A DNA stretch of 64,000 bases from Apoderus coryli (lineage: Eukaryota; Arthropoda; Insecta; Coleoptera; Attelabidae), in contig OU452212.1 in the NCBI GenBank assembly GCA_911728435.2, positions 4,966,563 through 5,030,562 of the forward strand, written 5' to 3'. The notes under the pieces were generated by a model that had not been told where the DNA came from, ran no database searches, and saw only the letters and a list, made by a program, of their open reading frames with translations. The position numbers and the translations under genes are program-made. Below, in pieces: positions 1 through 10,951 of the stretch (positions within the stretch are counted from its first letter, which is position 1; every line of letters starts with the position of its first letter).

Positions 1-984
1 AATTTAAAGTCTGTTATAATTGTCAGATTACAATTATGATTGAAGTTTTGTGCGGAAATTAATTTGTAATTATATTAATTTATCTTTTCAGTTTGTTAGA
101 TTAAGATTTTCTTCCTCAGATTTTCATTTTCTTTTAATGTTTTATTCTTTTTATTTATGCATATTTATTTCTTTTATTGTTACTCATTTTTATTATTTAT
201 AATTAAATTATTCTTTTTATAGCCCCAAATCTTGTGTTTTTAGTTGAAGTAAAGCTTCTAATTGAGGAAAGCTTTAGATCTATCTTAGTAAATAGAAGGG
301 TCATTTAAAGAGTGTTTTTCATATAAAGAAAGCGTGTTAAGTTACCGGTGAAATCTATAAAGTCATAAAGGTCAGTTAGTTTTATTTTAATACAGAATAG
401 TAGAGTTTGATATTCTTTGTTTGTACTCGTACTTTCATAAATTAAAACCTAAAAGTAAAAGCAGCTCGTAAAGCTTATTATCGAATCCGTGTACAATTTA
501 AAAAGCATAATCGGGGTTCACTTGGACTGAGGCTTTTAATCAGATTTCCTTCTAAGTGTGTAGAACACTCGCTGATTTAAATTGTCACAATGGATGCAAT
601 TCTTTGGGAATAAGTAACATAATAAATTTTTTCAATATGAAACTTTATGCTTTCAAGCAAAACTTACAGCTTTAGTCTGTTGAAATCTTACTGCAAAGTT
701 ATCGTATTCATCTAGGAGAAAAGCCAAGACACGTGAGTTTTAATTTATGTTTAGCAATTTTATAGACTACGTATTTGATTCGAAATCTGGCGCATAGAGC
801 GCCATCATCTAGTCATGTTTGCAAGCGTATTTTTAAGAGTCTTTTGAGTTGGTGCTGTCGTCGTAACATGAGAATTTTTGAGGAAATACAGCCTGCTTTC
901 CACTTTCGGGTATATCGCTTTGTGATTAATAAAATAACGAGAATACCTAATTAATTTGGGTTTTGGGAGGACTATCTAGAGCAG
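1..984. other. AT-rich stretch, no gene seen
   Basis: I see no coding exon, RNA gene or clear repeat here. The composition is that of ordinary AT-rich intergenic or intronic insect DNA. Confidence 0.6.
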
Positions 985-1900
985 TTGCTTAAAGTGAGCA
1001 CCATTAACCGTTTGGCAAAAGAGCGTTATATGTTTTCTATGATCCCGGGAGTGATGAATTGCATCTCGTTCTCAATGCGGTGCCTGAATTCATCTAAATT
1101 CTGTGGCCTATTTAGTTTTTTGAGATATCCCCATAGAAAAGTCTTAAGGGTCTCCCTGGCCACTCAATTCCACTTCTTCAACCTATCCAGTGATTGGGAA
1201 AAACCGTATTTAAATAATTTCTTACTACTCGAGCTAAATGTGTTGGTGTCTGGTGAACTGGGGATCAATGTATCACTAGGCTGGGATCCTGGAAAGTGTT
1301 GAACAAGAACAGGGATGATTTCATCTTGCAGTGTTCAAAGTAACCTTGTGCATGTCGAACAATGGCCGTCCAAACAGTAACTTTTTGTTGATGTTGGGTA
1401 TGCGCTTCTATGTGGATTTGTGTCGGACCAGTGTCGACAGTCCTGTCTATTAACGGTACCATTCAAAATAAATGAGGCTTCGTCAGAAAAAAACTATATT
1501 AGGGTGGAAAATTCATCTGTGGATTATTACAAATTTCTTGCATTACTTAGTAAAATTCATCCCGCCGATAGACGTCGTCGACTGATAGCTCAAGTACTAT
1601 TTGACCTTATACGGGTGAAAGTTGTTTTTACTGTTGACGACATGAGGAGTGAGGGCTTTCCTGAATACCAAGCAAAACGTTCAACTGCTCATCCTCGGAT
1701 AAGGATAATCGCTCTGATTTTAGTAAGTCTTTTACATGACTATAAGTTGGAAATTTTTGAACCAATCTGCTTAAAGTAGACTTCGAAATATGTCGATCAG
1801 GATGCGTTGCATTAAACAGAGCACATTACTGATCATAAGATTTTTTTCGATCGCCGTAACCGACCATCATTAGGATTGTAAACCGATAGGCCTCGCTAAG
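985..1900 (-). pseudogene. IS630/Tc1-like DDE transposase, degenerate
   Basis: Read on the minus strand in several frames, this stretch gives successive pieces of an insect Tc1/IS630-type (DUF4817-like) transposase. From the 5' end (high coordinates) they are a helix-turn-helix part (NATHPDRHISKSTLSRLV), a linker (SVDDVYRRDEF), a catalytic core part (FSDEASFILNG, then QHQQKVTVWTAIV) and a C-terminal part (VRNYLNTVFPNHWIG, then FLWGYLKKL and LDEFRHRIENEMQFITPGI). The order is collinear with the family, but stops and frame changes interrupt it, so it cannot encode an active enzyme. GC content is higher than in the flanks. No clear terminal repeats were found. Family assignment rests on motif order and is fairly firm; the exact clade is not determined. 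Confidence 0.75.
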
Positions 1901-2843
1901 GTGGTTTGGACAAATTGTAGTCATTTATCCCTAACTACCCTCAGAAAAGAGCATTATATTTACGTCTGTTATATTTACGATGTTGCTAAAACTACCCGTT
2001 TCCAAGTTTTCACGAAAAAACCACGGTTTGCCGTTTTCGACATCTTCTAATATACACATTAATATTTTCATTTCTTGCAAATATACATACGTATATTTGC
2101 GGACCTATATAGTAACATAACTTAAACGTTATACATTTATAGGTAGATCTTTTCAAGTGGAAAATCCAAGTGGTTGCACAAATGACATCATCCCATTCTA
2201 TTTTCCTCGACAAAATTGACAATTTACTTTCAGCATATACATGTGTATATGTATAGGTAACTATATACGTAGCTATTCAATTGAAGGACCCTCGAATAGT
2301 CCTGTTACATATAATAATAAAATGTACGACAGGTTCGCATGGAAATTGCCATATTTGCAAGTACCTAAAGAAACATATAATTTACTTCAATATCTATTTT
2401 CAGATTAAAGCGAAAATTGGTTTCCAAATTATAAATCCATATGGAACATTGTTGTCTTCAAATAATTAATGTAACTAAAATTCGAATATACCAAAGCTGG
2501 ACATGAGAAAAACTCTTGCAAAAAGCTTTTCGGCGTCAATCACGGTGCAGGAGGCTTAGAGATGAGAGTGATCCTGGTAATTCATAAACTGCGCTGGCAT
2601 CGTTTGGTTCGTTTTAGCGAAGACGCTAATCGGTATTGGTATAATCTCGTATAAAAGCATCACCATAACTGAAGTTTTAAAGAACTGGGGTCGCTTAGCG
2701 CTTGCTACCCTGACCCAAGATAAGATAAGATAATAATATAAATGACTGTAGCACTTATCCTACTAAATCTACCAGAACTATTTTGACCAGAAACATCAAT
2801 AATGATAATTGTCACCACCAAGAAGTATCAAATCGTGCTAGTA
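1901..2843. other. Non-coding; possible LINE 3' tail
   Basis: No gene was seen. At 2717-2740 a short GATAA-type repeat runs into an AT tail after a moderately GC-rich stretch (2500-2715). That resembles the 3' end of a non-LTR retrotransposon on the plus strand. The remainder is AT-rich and featureless. Confidence 0.3.
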
Positions 2844-3461
2844 CGAGAGTTGCCTTTTATATTTCGGGATTTGGCAACCCTGGTGTTGCAATCTGGCAAC
2901 TGACAGCTCTATCGTAAAGTTGGACATTTTTGAGGTTATACGTACCAGAACGTTTTGACATACGAGCGCTATTTGTACCACTAGAACAACGCAGAACAGT
3001 CAATTCTGAGTGGTACACAACCATTTGTTTGCCAGTTGTCTTCCACTCAGGAAAAGCAACCGCCGAAGACGGATCACTCTTCAACACGACAATGCGAGCT
3101 CTCACACATCGGCTCAAACAACTGCATTTTTGAGCACCAAAAACATCGATTTGATGAATCATCCGCCGTATAGTCCTGATTTGGCACCGAATGACTTCTT
3201 TTGATTCCCGTACGTAAAAAACAAACAGAGAGGTCAACGTTTTTCGACACCAGAAGAAGCGGTTGCTGCATTCAGAATGCATGTTTTGGAGATACCTCAA
3301 TCAGAGTGGTAAAAGTGCTTCGACAATTGGTTCAAACGCATGCAAAAGTATATAGATCTTCATGGGAAATATTTTGAAAAACAATAAAGTGATTTTCGAT
3401 GATTAATATTTGTTTTTATTTGTTGTTTTCTCTAATCCCGAAATATAAAAGGCAACCCTCG
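2844..3461 (+). mobile_element. mariner element, internally deleted (618 bp)
   Basis: The element is bounded by 26-bp terminal inverted repeats at 2844-2869 and 3436-3461 that differ at one position, and is flanked on both sides by TA, the mariner target duplication. At 618 bp it is about half the usual ~1.3 kb. It retains the C-terminal half of a transposase (separate entry). It is therefore a non-autonomous deletion derivative. Confidence 0.92.
2930..3388 (+). pseudogene. mariner transposase C-terminal remnant
   Basis: The reading frames preserve the end of a mariner DDD transposase. One piece reads VPLEQRRTVNSEWYTT. A second contains the second catalytic aspartate in LQHDNASSHTS and the signature YSPDLAPNDFF. 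The spacing between the two aspartates is 34 residues, the D34D hallmark of mariner. The frame continues past a stop after NDFF with the family's C-terminal tail (about 3205-3388), and a second stop interrupts that tail. The DNA-binding half and the first catalytic aspartate are absent. A frame change separates the two main pieces. The product would be inactive. Confidence 0.88.
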
Positions 3462-3478
3462 TATAAACTCTTCGTAAA

Positions 3479-3585
3479 TGTTGGAAATTTGGGTCACACT
3501 GCCTGCTGATTACCACTGATGAGTTCTGGATCAACGAAACCACCCGTCTGGTGAAAGCATGGCAGTGTGAAACAAATTTCCAACA
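3479..3585 (+). ncRNA. Type I hammerhead ribozyme, long stem I
   Basis: All core parts of a hammerhead are present in order. CUGAUGA is at 3516-3522, stem II is GTT/AAC (3523-3525 and 3533-3535) with a 7-nt loop, GAAA is at 3536-3539, and the cleavage triplet GUC is at 3546-3548. Stem III is minimal: C3540 pairs with G3546 below the A-U pair. Stem I is unusually long. TTACCA (3510-3515) pairs with TGGTGA (3549-3554), and beyond small internal loops come TGC/GCA, GCC/GGC, a 7-bp TCACACT/AGTGTGA helix and an outer GTTGG-AAATTT/AAATTT-CCAAC helix. Predicted cleavage is after 3548. It lies 17 bp beyond the mariner end and is unrelated to it. The structural fit is strong; activity is inferred. Confidence 0.8.
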
Positions 3586-4910
3586 TAACTAAAAGTCTTG
3601 TTACTTTATGTAACAAGCAATTCGTAAATAAAGCCTCCCGCCAGGGAATTCGGGCGTATCTCCCACACCAGTAGTTGAACTGAACTGAGCTGAATATTCT
3701 TTAGACTCATTTATATTAGCTTTCTAGTAGGACCACTAAATTGAATTTTACAAAAAATATCTTGCGATAAAATGAAATTGAGTGAAAACATCTGATATAT
3801 ATATATATGGTATAAACGGAAATCGACCATCACCAATCTGCTTTTGTATTTTGGAGTTATCATTTTGAAAAAACAAACATGAAAAACGTAAACAAAATAT
3901 GTATTGAAAATTAATATTTGTTTTGGCAATTCCACTATATGCAATTTAATTCCGTGTTTGTTAAAATTCATCTGCAATTTCTTTCTTTTTGGAACGCAAC
4001 ACGAATATTCTAATTATTTTAAATAAACACGCGAGTAATAAAGTATTGTCACTAGTGCCAATTCCGCATGGAAATATGATTTTATAATTCCTGTCGAAAC
4101 AAGTAGGATTTGATGAGGCCATCTGTAATCTCTTCGATTTACCCTCTGTATCTCCAGATGTATCCTAAGAAAATCGGATACACAGCACTTCGCTCTTCTT
4201 ACCCTCCATAGATCAAGTCCGCGAATCAAATCTTCACTGCAGGGATTTAAATTAAGAAGAGGTTATTATTCTTCAATAATTAGTCCACCCTATATACTAA
4301 TTCTCCAGTTGTGTCGTCCAGTTCTAATATTGTTCAGTCACTCGCTTTTCGTTCTTCTTTTTATATAAAATTTTAATTTTTCCGCCTTCATACTAACGGT
4401 TAAACAAAAAAAAATAACGTTTTCCCTAAACATTTTAAATTAGCCTGTATGTACGTACTGAATTATGTAATTATCTAATTCCGCGATGACTCAAGTTACC
4501 AGTATATTGTGCTTTTTTTAAATAACTACATCAAGAAGCCAATCTGATTATTCTGTATAAAATATTTCTTCTCTAGAAATACTCAACTCTACATAGTCTT
4601 TGACCTTTGATGTGCACAGACTTCGCTTAAACAACACTATACTAATCTTTTATTTAAAAAAAAAATCGCTGGAAATGCCTTGTCCAAACAAACATTTAAC
4701 TCGACAATACATACTTTAGCTAATTATAATTATTTATTAAGAAAATTGCATGCTACCTTCCCCTGAATCATATAATTAGCCCACGTATTGTCCACAAATT
4801 ATAAACGTCCTGCTATTATTTAATTTAGTCTTTGAAAATATATTTTTATTATAAACACTTTTCAAATAACTTCAACAGTACCTCAGTGACGTTCATAAAT
4901 AAAAGAAATC
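3586..4910. other. AT-rich, no gene; LRR gene upstream region
   Basis: Apart from a short TA microsatellite near 3796-3807, nothing recognisable was seen. The last ~60 bp before 4911 contain a TCAGT-type initiator-like motif (about 4883) that could serve the LRR gene downstream; this is weak evidence. Confidence 0.4.
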
Positions 4911-5867
4911 ATGCTCGTGGTGTTATTAAAAATTGCATTGCTCTGTGTCTTGTCTACAATACCTGTTCGATCATTATCATCTAAATATAATCTGATTTGG
5001 TATGGACCGAATAATACAGACGCAAATGCGTATCAAGCCCGTAGTGAAGCACCAGAAGACATGAAGAGTGCAACAAAAATCCAAATCAACCAAACAGTAG
5101 CAACATTAAAAGTTTTGGACTTGTCCTTTGCACCGAATCTCCAAACTCTCATACTGGATAACGTTGGATTATCTGATATTGAGCCAGGTACTTTTAGCAA
5201 TTTACCTCCAATAAAAAATTTATCGATTGTGAGAAATAGTGTTAAAGTTATTAAAGAGGGAGTTTTTAACAATTTAACTGTGCAAATGTTAAATTTATCA
5301 TACAACCATATTCAAACCATAGTTCCGCATGCATTTAGTAATATGACTGAATTGAGTATCTTAATTTTGGATCATAACGAACTCACAAATTGTATGCCAG
5401 AGTTTATAAACTGTCCAAAGTTGTGTATTATCTCTGCTAAGTTCAATTTCATTGAAGAACTGCCCGAAGGTATATTTAAAGGAATTAAAGAAAATCGCCT
5501 CACCATTGATTTAAGCTACAACAAAATCAAAACTGTCTTTAAAAATGTGTTTGATGTAAAAGAGTTTCGCGATGTACGTCTTGACCATAACGAGTTAATG
5601 GATGCAAAGCTTTTAATTAAGCTCGTGAAAGCTGATAAAGTTGATTTATCTGAAAATCATATCGATTGTCTACCGAAGGAGTTTATGGAAAATGGTTTGA
5701 GCAAAATCAAAGTGTTAAACCTCACGAGTAATCCATTGAATTGTAGTTGTTTACATGATTTGCAGAAGAAAGTGAAAAAAAATATTGAGTTTCAAAAAAT
5801 GTCACCGTTAGTTAAGAACATACAGATTATTCTACCGGAAAAAGACTGTGAAAAGAAGAACTCTTAA
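4911..5867 (+). CDS. Secreted leucine-rich repeat protein, intronless
   Basis: This is an uninterrupted 318-codon frame from ATG to TAA. Residues 1-21 form a hydrophobic signal peptide. Residues about 85-285 contain successive leucine-rich repeats with the pattern LxxLxLxxN (for example MLNLSYNHIQTI, LSILILDHNEL, VDLSENHIDCLP), with F/P positions typical of extracellular LRRs. The repeats end in a short LRRCT-like cap (NPLNCSCLHDL). Several N-x-S/T sites are present. There is no C-terminal membrane segment or GPI-like tail, so a soluble secreted protein is most likely. No intron is needed. The ATG in AAATCATG follows a TCAGT initiator-like motif about 30 bp upstream. Function is unknown; insect secreted LRR proteins act in adhesion, signalling or immunity, but nothing here decides which. 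It may be nested in a large intron of a minus-strand gene. Confidence 0.85.
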   Translation: MLVVLLKIALLCVLSTIPVRSLSSKYNLIWYGPNNTDANAYQARSEAPEDMKSATKIQINQTVATLKVLDLSFAPNLQTLILDNVGLSDIEPGTFSNLPPIKNLSIVRNSVKVIKEGVFNNLTVQMLNLSYNHIQTIVPHAFSNMTELSILILDHNELTNCMPEFINCPKLCIISAKFNFIEELPEGIFKGIKENRLTIDLSYNKIKTVFKNVFDVKEFRDVRLDHNELMDAKLLIKLVKADKVDLSENHIDCLPKEFMENGLSKIKVLNLTSNPLNCSCLHDLQKKVKKNIEFQKMSPLVKNIQIILPEKDCEKKNS

Positions 5868-6722
5868 GCTTTGTATTGTACAAGATGGTTTGAATTATAA
5901 TATTTTGTAATCTATATATACTAAAATGTAGGGTAAGGTAGGGTGCATTCTGTTAAATGTATCATTTTGTATTTCGATATTATTTATTAATAATTCAATA
6001 TCATGAACATGAATAATATCTTGAGTTTCTTTAAAAGGTGAAATTCTTTCATTTAAATAATATACAACAAAAAATATTGCTCATATACCTGAATTTTGTG
6101 GTATAATCTGTTGATTACTTTTGCCACACCTGGTATATAATTTTTACGAAGTTCTTTAACATAATTTGAACACTTTCTTGACAAAGTCAACACAATTTGA
6201 TTCTTTTTAAATAAATTACTAATGGCTTCAGTACATATTTATGTTCCCCGACAACCCTTATTAATATTTATAGGCCTACCCAAAAGCAGGACGAAATAGG
6301 GTAAAATTGCTTACAAAATTACCGTCACGAGAATAATAATTGGGTATGGAATTTGTATATGTGAACAAACCAGAATTGTGCTTGCTTTATGAAACTAAAA
6401 TAATATTAAACAAATTTTAAATTTATAACATACATAATAAAGTTAATTAAAACAAAGAAAATTTTGATTTTTTTATTGGCCGAATGGTCAAAAATTTACT
6501 CTCAGTTTAACATCCATTTTGTCTTGAACCCTGTAACATATTGAGATAATTTTTTTAGAAATGTAGCTTGAATCTTGGATAACAGGTTTGACCTATAGTT
6601 GATTCGTTGAGAATTGGTTCCTATGTTTTTTTTTGGTTCAAAAAAATAATAATGATAATAATAATAAAACGTAATTTATTGGTACAAAATCCCAAAAGGC
6701 CATTGACCGAAGTCTTTCAGCC
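5868..6722. other. 3' flank of LRR gene; possible LINE tail
   Basis: AT-rich DNA follows the LRR stop codon. At 6640-6722, read on the minus strand, CCAATAAATTACG followed by a TTATTATTATT-type tail resembles the 3' end of a non-LTR retrotransposon. No coding part of it is visible. Confidence 0.35.
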
Positions 6723-7220
6723 TATACAAAATTTAAATTAAAACAATATATTTATTACATATTGATTGAATATTGCAAAATAAAATAATCCTAAATATAT
6801 TTGAAGAGGCAAAAAAAAAACAAACAAAAAATCAAGAGAGAAGACAAGAGATTAATTATAATTTAATTTTTTAAAATAATAAATATTTTCATTTTAATTG
6901 TTTATTTATTAATAATGTGTATTGTTTTAAAATTAACAAAAAGAAACGCAAGAATAATAATTAATAAAAAAAACTAGTTATTATACAAAATTCAAATTAA
7001 TACAATATATTTATTATATATTGATTGAATATTCCAAAATAAAATAATCCTAAATATATTTGAAAAGGAAAAAAATCAAAAGAGAAGACAAGGGATTAAT
7101 TATAATTTTATTTTTTAAAATAAAAATATTTTTATTTTAATTGGTTATTAATAATGTGTATTGTTTTAAAATGAACCAAAAAAAAAACCCAAAAATAATA
7201 ATTAATAAAAAAAAAACTAG
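6723..7220. repeat. Tandem direct duplication, ~259-bp period
   Basis: The stretch 6723-6977 is repeated at 6982-7220 with scattered substitutions and small indels. Both copies start TATACAAAATT and end with an A-run followed by CTAG. Shared inner landmarks include ATTGATTGAATATT and GTGTATTGTTTTAAAAT. The sequence is extremely AT-rich and non-coding. Confidence 0.85.
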
Positions 7221-7271
7221 AAATTATAAAGAAGTAGTCCATTCTGAATTTCAGTAAATTGTATGTAATAG

Positions 7272-7515
7272 GAATAAAAGTAGATCTTCCACGAAATAAA
7301 TTCAATATATTACCCTATCTACCAAAAAAGTTTTGGGACTATTAGCTCAATCATCAGTGGTTACGTAACTATATGGAAAAAAATCTGCACATTGCAGTGT
7401 AGGTTTTTGAAAACATGCCTATATATCCTTACGTAACCACTGATGATGGAGCTGAAAGCCCCGAAACATGTTTGATAGATAGGGTAATATATTGAATTTA
7501 TTTCGTGGAGGATCG
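7272..7515. repeat. Inverted pair of Penelope-like terminal fragments
   Basis: The arm 7272-7370 is the reverse complement of 7430-7515. Shared blocks include AGATAGGGTAATATATTGAA, TTATTTCGTGGAG and TACGTAACCACTGATGAT. The right arm contains a hammerhead-like core (separate entry). The same family recurs at 21429-21860 and 21930-22085. Head-to-head terminal fragments are a known habit of Penelope-like elements; the assignment is inference. Confidence 0.7.
7436..7474 (+). ncRNA. Hammerhead-like motif (Penelope-like family)
   Basis: CUGAUGA is at 7440-7446 and is followed by an extra U. Stem II is GGAGC/GCCCC with one mismatch. Then comes GAAA and CAU-GUU. Stem I is ACCA against TGAT with one mismatch, so this copy is probably inactive. 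It is one member of the dispersed family. Confidence 0.5.
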
Positions 7516-8276
7516 AATATTTTCATCATCATCAGTATTCACTCGCTAACGAGTATGAATTATTCCAACTCAGGGATTTCCCCTTTCTTAAAAAATATAG
7601 TGACAAATGAGGGATCTCGCATTTCAGCAGATACAGTTTCGGTGTTCCATATTTTGGTTATTAGAACATGATAAAGTTCCAAATATCACAGATCCTGCTT
7701 CTTTAAAAAGCTCAGGAGATATGCCATCAGAGCTAGCTGCGCCTTTTATTCCTATTACCGTTTTTGTCTCGAACATTAACGCTCTCTTTGTCTCCATTCA
7801 AAATTTTTAGGAGAAATCCTAAAACATTTGTGTTTACTTCTTTTTTTTTGTAGGTATTTCGACAAGTAATAATATTTTAATAATATTTTAAAGATGGTGG
7901 TAAACTTAAGTTGTTGCAAACAAAACTGAACTAAAAGCATATCTCCACATCATGAAGATGCAAGCCTATAATATATACTTCATCACTTCAACTATTTCAA
8001 ATATGCTCGCGAAAATAGTTTTCTCTGGAAATTCCAGCTCTATGTTACCTGTCGAATTCTTTTTGCCATACTCCTTTGGGAATAAAGAGAAGTTTAATCG
8101 GACAAGACGAAAAACGAGCGTGATCTGACTTTTATTGTCAACGTTATTTTTTGCTTCTGTGCTATTTTACCTTTTTTTTTGTGTTATGTATTTGGATAAA
8201 ATCAGGAACGTGTTGATACTTTTTTTTTTTGACCAAAAAGGTAAATGTGAAAACAGGCGACGAATAAAAAGTTATT
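7516..8276. other. No gene seen
   Basis: AT-rich sequence without recognisable coding or repeat structure. A 67-codon open stretch at 7607-7810 lacks any similarity I recognise and is probably chance. Confidence 0.5.
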
Positions 8277-8638
8277 TATAGGTGTATTTCCATTGTACAA
8301 ATATTTGCGAAAGTTCTCCTTGGTGGTAGGTGTTACAAAGTTTTGAATAATTTCCAAAAAAAGGGTTGAATGTTATTGTATAAACCAATGTAATTAGAAA
8401 TTTTTAATTAAACGAATAATTTGAAATACCGTCACAACCTGGATTATCATGGAACTTGTTAGAGGGAAAGTATACATGATAATAAAATTCGTTACGTGCT
8501 GAAATATTTTCAGGCTCTTTATGAAAAAAAAACTGATAATACCTAACAATGTTTCGAGTTTCTTCTTTCCATTTAATTAGCCATGAGAACCTACACCAAG
8601 CTGAACTTTGCCATTTTTACAATGGAAACACACCTATA
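8277..8638. mobile_element. MITE-like foldback element
   Basis: The ends TATAGGTGTATTTCCATTGT (8277-8296) and, on the other strand, TATAGGTGTGTTTCCATTGT (8638-8619) are inverted repeats. The similarity continues inward with gaps through AAAGTTC and CTTGGTG blocks for about 65 bp. The interior is non-coding. At 362 bp with no transposase this fits a miniature inverted-repeat element. The superfamily is not determined. Confidence 0.65.
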
Positions 8639-9033
8639 AATTTTTATTCAACTTGGCTGGACTGGTTTACAATACTTACCTAATATAAAAAAAAAGATAT
8701 GCTTTCGTTCAAAAATTAGTCAAATTGTGAGTGGTTTTTATTTTAACTGTTATTTGTCGGAATACAAAAAAAAAAAAATCGGCTGTGTCGTCCCAAAACA
8801 TAAATTGTTAGATATAAATTTGGAATTGATAGTTTTGTTGAGTTTAACATTTTTTTTGGGTTGTTATAAAAAGAGATTTATTAGTATTATCAGTTTCAAA
8901 TACTTATTTACATTATAAAAATATATTTGTATTGGATTATTCAAAAAAGTATAATAAATGCGATAGAAAAGTGAATCACGGTAAGTGGCCGCTTTCGGTC
9001 GTGTAGTCAGTTTTAATTTACACTTTGCACGCT
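8639..9033. other. Left flank of errantivirus insertion
   Basis: No gene was seen. The last ~90 bp (8945-9033) should be contiguous, before insertion, with the sequence that resumes at 15050. Together they look like the 5' leader of the degenerate gag-bearing retroelement described at 15592-16412. The target duplication CGCT is at 9030-9033. Confidence 0.5.
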
Positions 9034-9239
9034 AATTAACTTTCTTAGCCCGGAGTTTCCCTTTTTAAAAAACTTTATTTTCAAAATACAAAATTACAAT
9101 ATTTCTGGTTTACATTAACAAATAAAATTATTATAACTGAACTTGAAAAATAGCGTCTTCTTCCTATATATAATGTTTACTGCGGTGTCATTTGATCTCG
9201 CTTGGTCAGCATTTATACGGAGTGGACCATCATATAACT
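9034..9239 (-). repeat. 3' LTR
   Basis: 206 bp, apparently identical to 14840-15045. It contains a TATATATAGG promoter-like box and an AATAAA signal on the minus strand. Confidence 0.95.
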
Positions 9240-9251
9240 CCTCCCTCCTTA
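9240..9251 (-). other. Polypurine tract
   Basis: On the element strand AAGGAGGGAGG abuts the start of the 3' LTR. This is the expected primer for plus-strand DNA synthesis. Confidence 0.85.
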
Positions 9252-9259
9252 GAATAAAA

Positions 9260-10931
9260 CTACGCCTGGTTTAGGGATAGTTGGTATGTCTGAGTTTCCA
9301 AGTTGGTCTTCTTTCCATTGAGTTTTCGTCCTATAATGCACTTATATACCATATATGAGCATATTCCAAACACTAACATATAGATCAAAATTGTCCATAG
9401 ACTCGGAAATTTTGAAATGCTGTCAAAAATTGTATATGGCTGATTTTTCATGATTTTATTTTGTAACTCGTGTAGACTGTCTAAATTTATCTCTTGCAGA
9501 TGGATACTTAAATTAAGGAGTGGAAGGTACTCTTTGGTTTCGTTAAAATCTGGGAAAATGATTGGCTGTTGACTGGAATTGGTTTCCTTTTGGTTATTGA
9601 TTATTATTTTATCTTCGGTCTTTATTTGGCACCCAGTTGGTATTGTCGTTAAGTAACTTCCTAGTAACCTTTGGTTTTCTTCTTGAAAAGGGCATTTTAA
9701 TTGTACAATAGTTTCCTTTGGTAGTACTAAAATCCATTTATCTGATTGGTCTAGTCGATTTATGATTGGTTTTGTTGCTGTGATATATGTTTGTTGACAG
9801 GTGGGGGTGTTTTTGGTCGATCCTAGTAGTTGTACTTCACAAGGGCTGTTTTCTTCGATTTCTTTCAGCATTGGTTTGTAGCAGAGGAAAGTTTGTGGAC
9901 GTACGATTGTACAAGGCGTTCCAAAATGTGAATAGTGTAACTGACTTTTTACTAGATATGTATTACGCGGAATGACTACCTTAAACAGACTCTGATGTTT
10001 GACTGGTAGAGAATATAAATGGTAATAGTCGAATTTATTTGGGTATGTTACAGGAATGTGTAATAAAAAAGTGATTTTATTTTTATAAATAAAGCAATCT
10101 ATTTCAATGAGTTTTTCGAACAAAAATATGTTTTCTAAGTTAATAGGTAAAGGCAATGAATTAGGACCTACAATGTGTTCCAACTTCTTTAGTTCGGTTA
10201 AAAGGTTATTTGTTTTAATTATGCTAGGGTGCATAGTTTTGAGTCTAGCAAAAGTTATTGAATTTTCTAAGTCTTGGAGCATAGAGTCAATTATTTCATA
10301 GAAACTGATTATTTGATTGATAATGTCTTTAATAAAATTATAGTTTTCGGGAATTGTAGTTCTTTGCACAATTAGCCCAATTTGATTAATTCTTTTTTCT
10401 ATTAGCTTTTCATTTTGATTAATTTGTTGAACAGTATTGTTGAAATTCTGGATTATGCTTGTTGAAATTGAATTCTGGTTTTTGATAATTGTTGCCAAGT
10501 TATTTTGATTGGTTTCTAAATTATTGATGAGTTTTTCGTAGCGTTCGCCATCCGACGCGTCGAGGTTACCAGTTATGAGTTTGAAAACTGAACCTGCTGC
10601 ATTAATAAGTCCTCTTTTGGTCCTTTGGGGGTGAGGTATCAAATTTTTGATTTTGGTTTCAACTCTTTCTTGAATTAAATTAAGAATTTTTATATAGTTA
10701 GATGTTTCGTTAAAATATTCATTATGTTTATTTAAAGAATTGGTTATGTTTTTGGTTCTGAAATGTAATTTGTTAACCTCCGTTATAATGGGATTTAAGT
10801 CGAAGTAATGTATTAGAGTAAAGGTGTATTGTACGAGTTTTGCTTGTCCAAGTTTAAGAGGTAGTATGCCAGGGTTATCGTCCAGTTGCCTAAGTACTAT
10901 TTTGTCTTCTGCGTAAATTGTGGCGGCGAGC
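9260..10931 (-). CDS. env: Envelope glycoprotein, main exon
   Basis: The frame is open from the pol stop codon to 9260. The first usable position is 10931, just after a splice acceptor (TTTTATTTCAG, AG at 10933-10932). No ATG opens this frame, which fits expression from a spliced RNA whose start lies in the leader exon at 14531-14559. The product would be about 566 residues. A furin-type site RTKR is at 10624-10613, splitting a short surface subunit from a long transmembrane subunit. A glycine-rich segment follows the cleavage site, several N-x-S/T sites are present, and a hydrophobic anchor lies near 9370-9305 with a short cytoplasmic tail. In errantiviruses this protein mediates membrane fusion and cell entry. 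No stop or frameshift is visible. Confidence 0.88.
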
Positions 10932-10943
10932 CTGAAATAAAAT
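10932..10943 (-). other. Splice acceptor for env RNA
   Basis: A pyrimidine-rich TTTTATTTCAG on the element strand lies immediately downstream of the pol stop codon. Using it with the donor at 14530 keeps the reading frame open (2 nt from exon 1 plus 1 nt from exon 2 complete a codon). Confidence 0.75.
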
Positions 10944-10951
10944 TTTGGTTT

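Noticed and set aside
9787..10301. Plus-strand open frames within the env gene
   Set aside because: Antisense shadows of the envelope frame.
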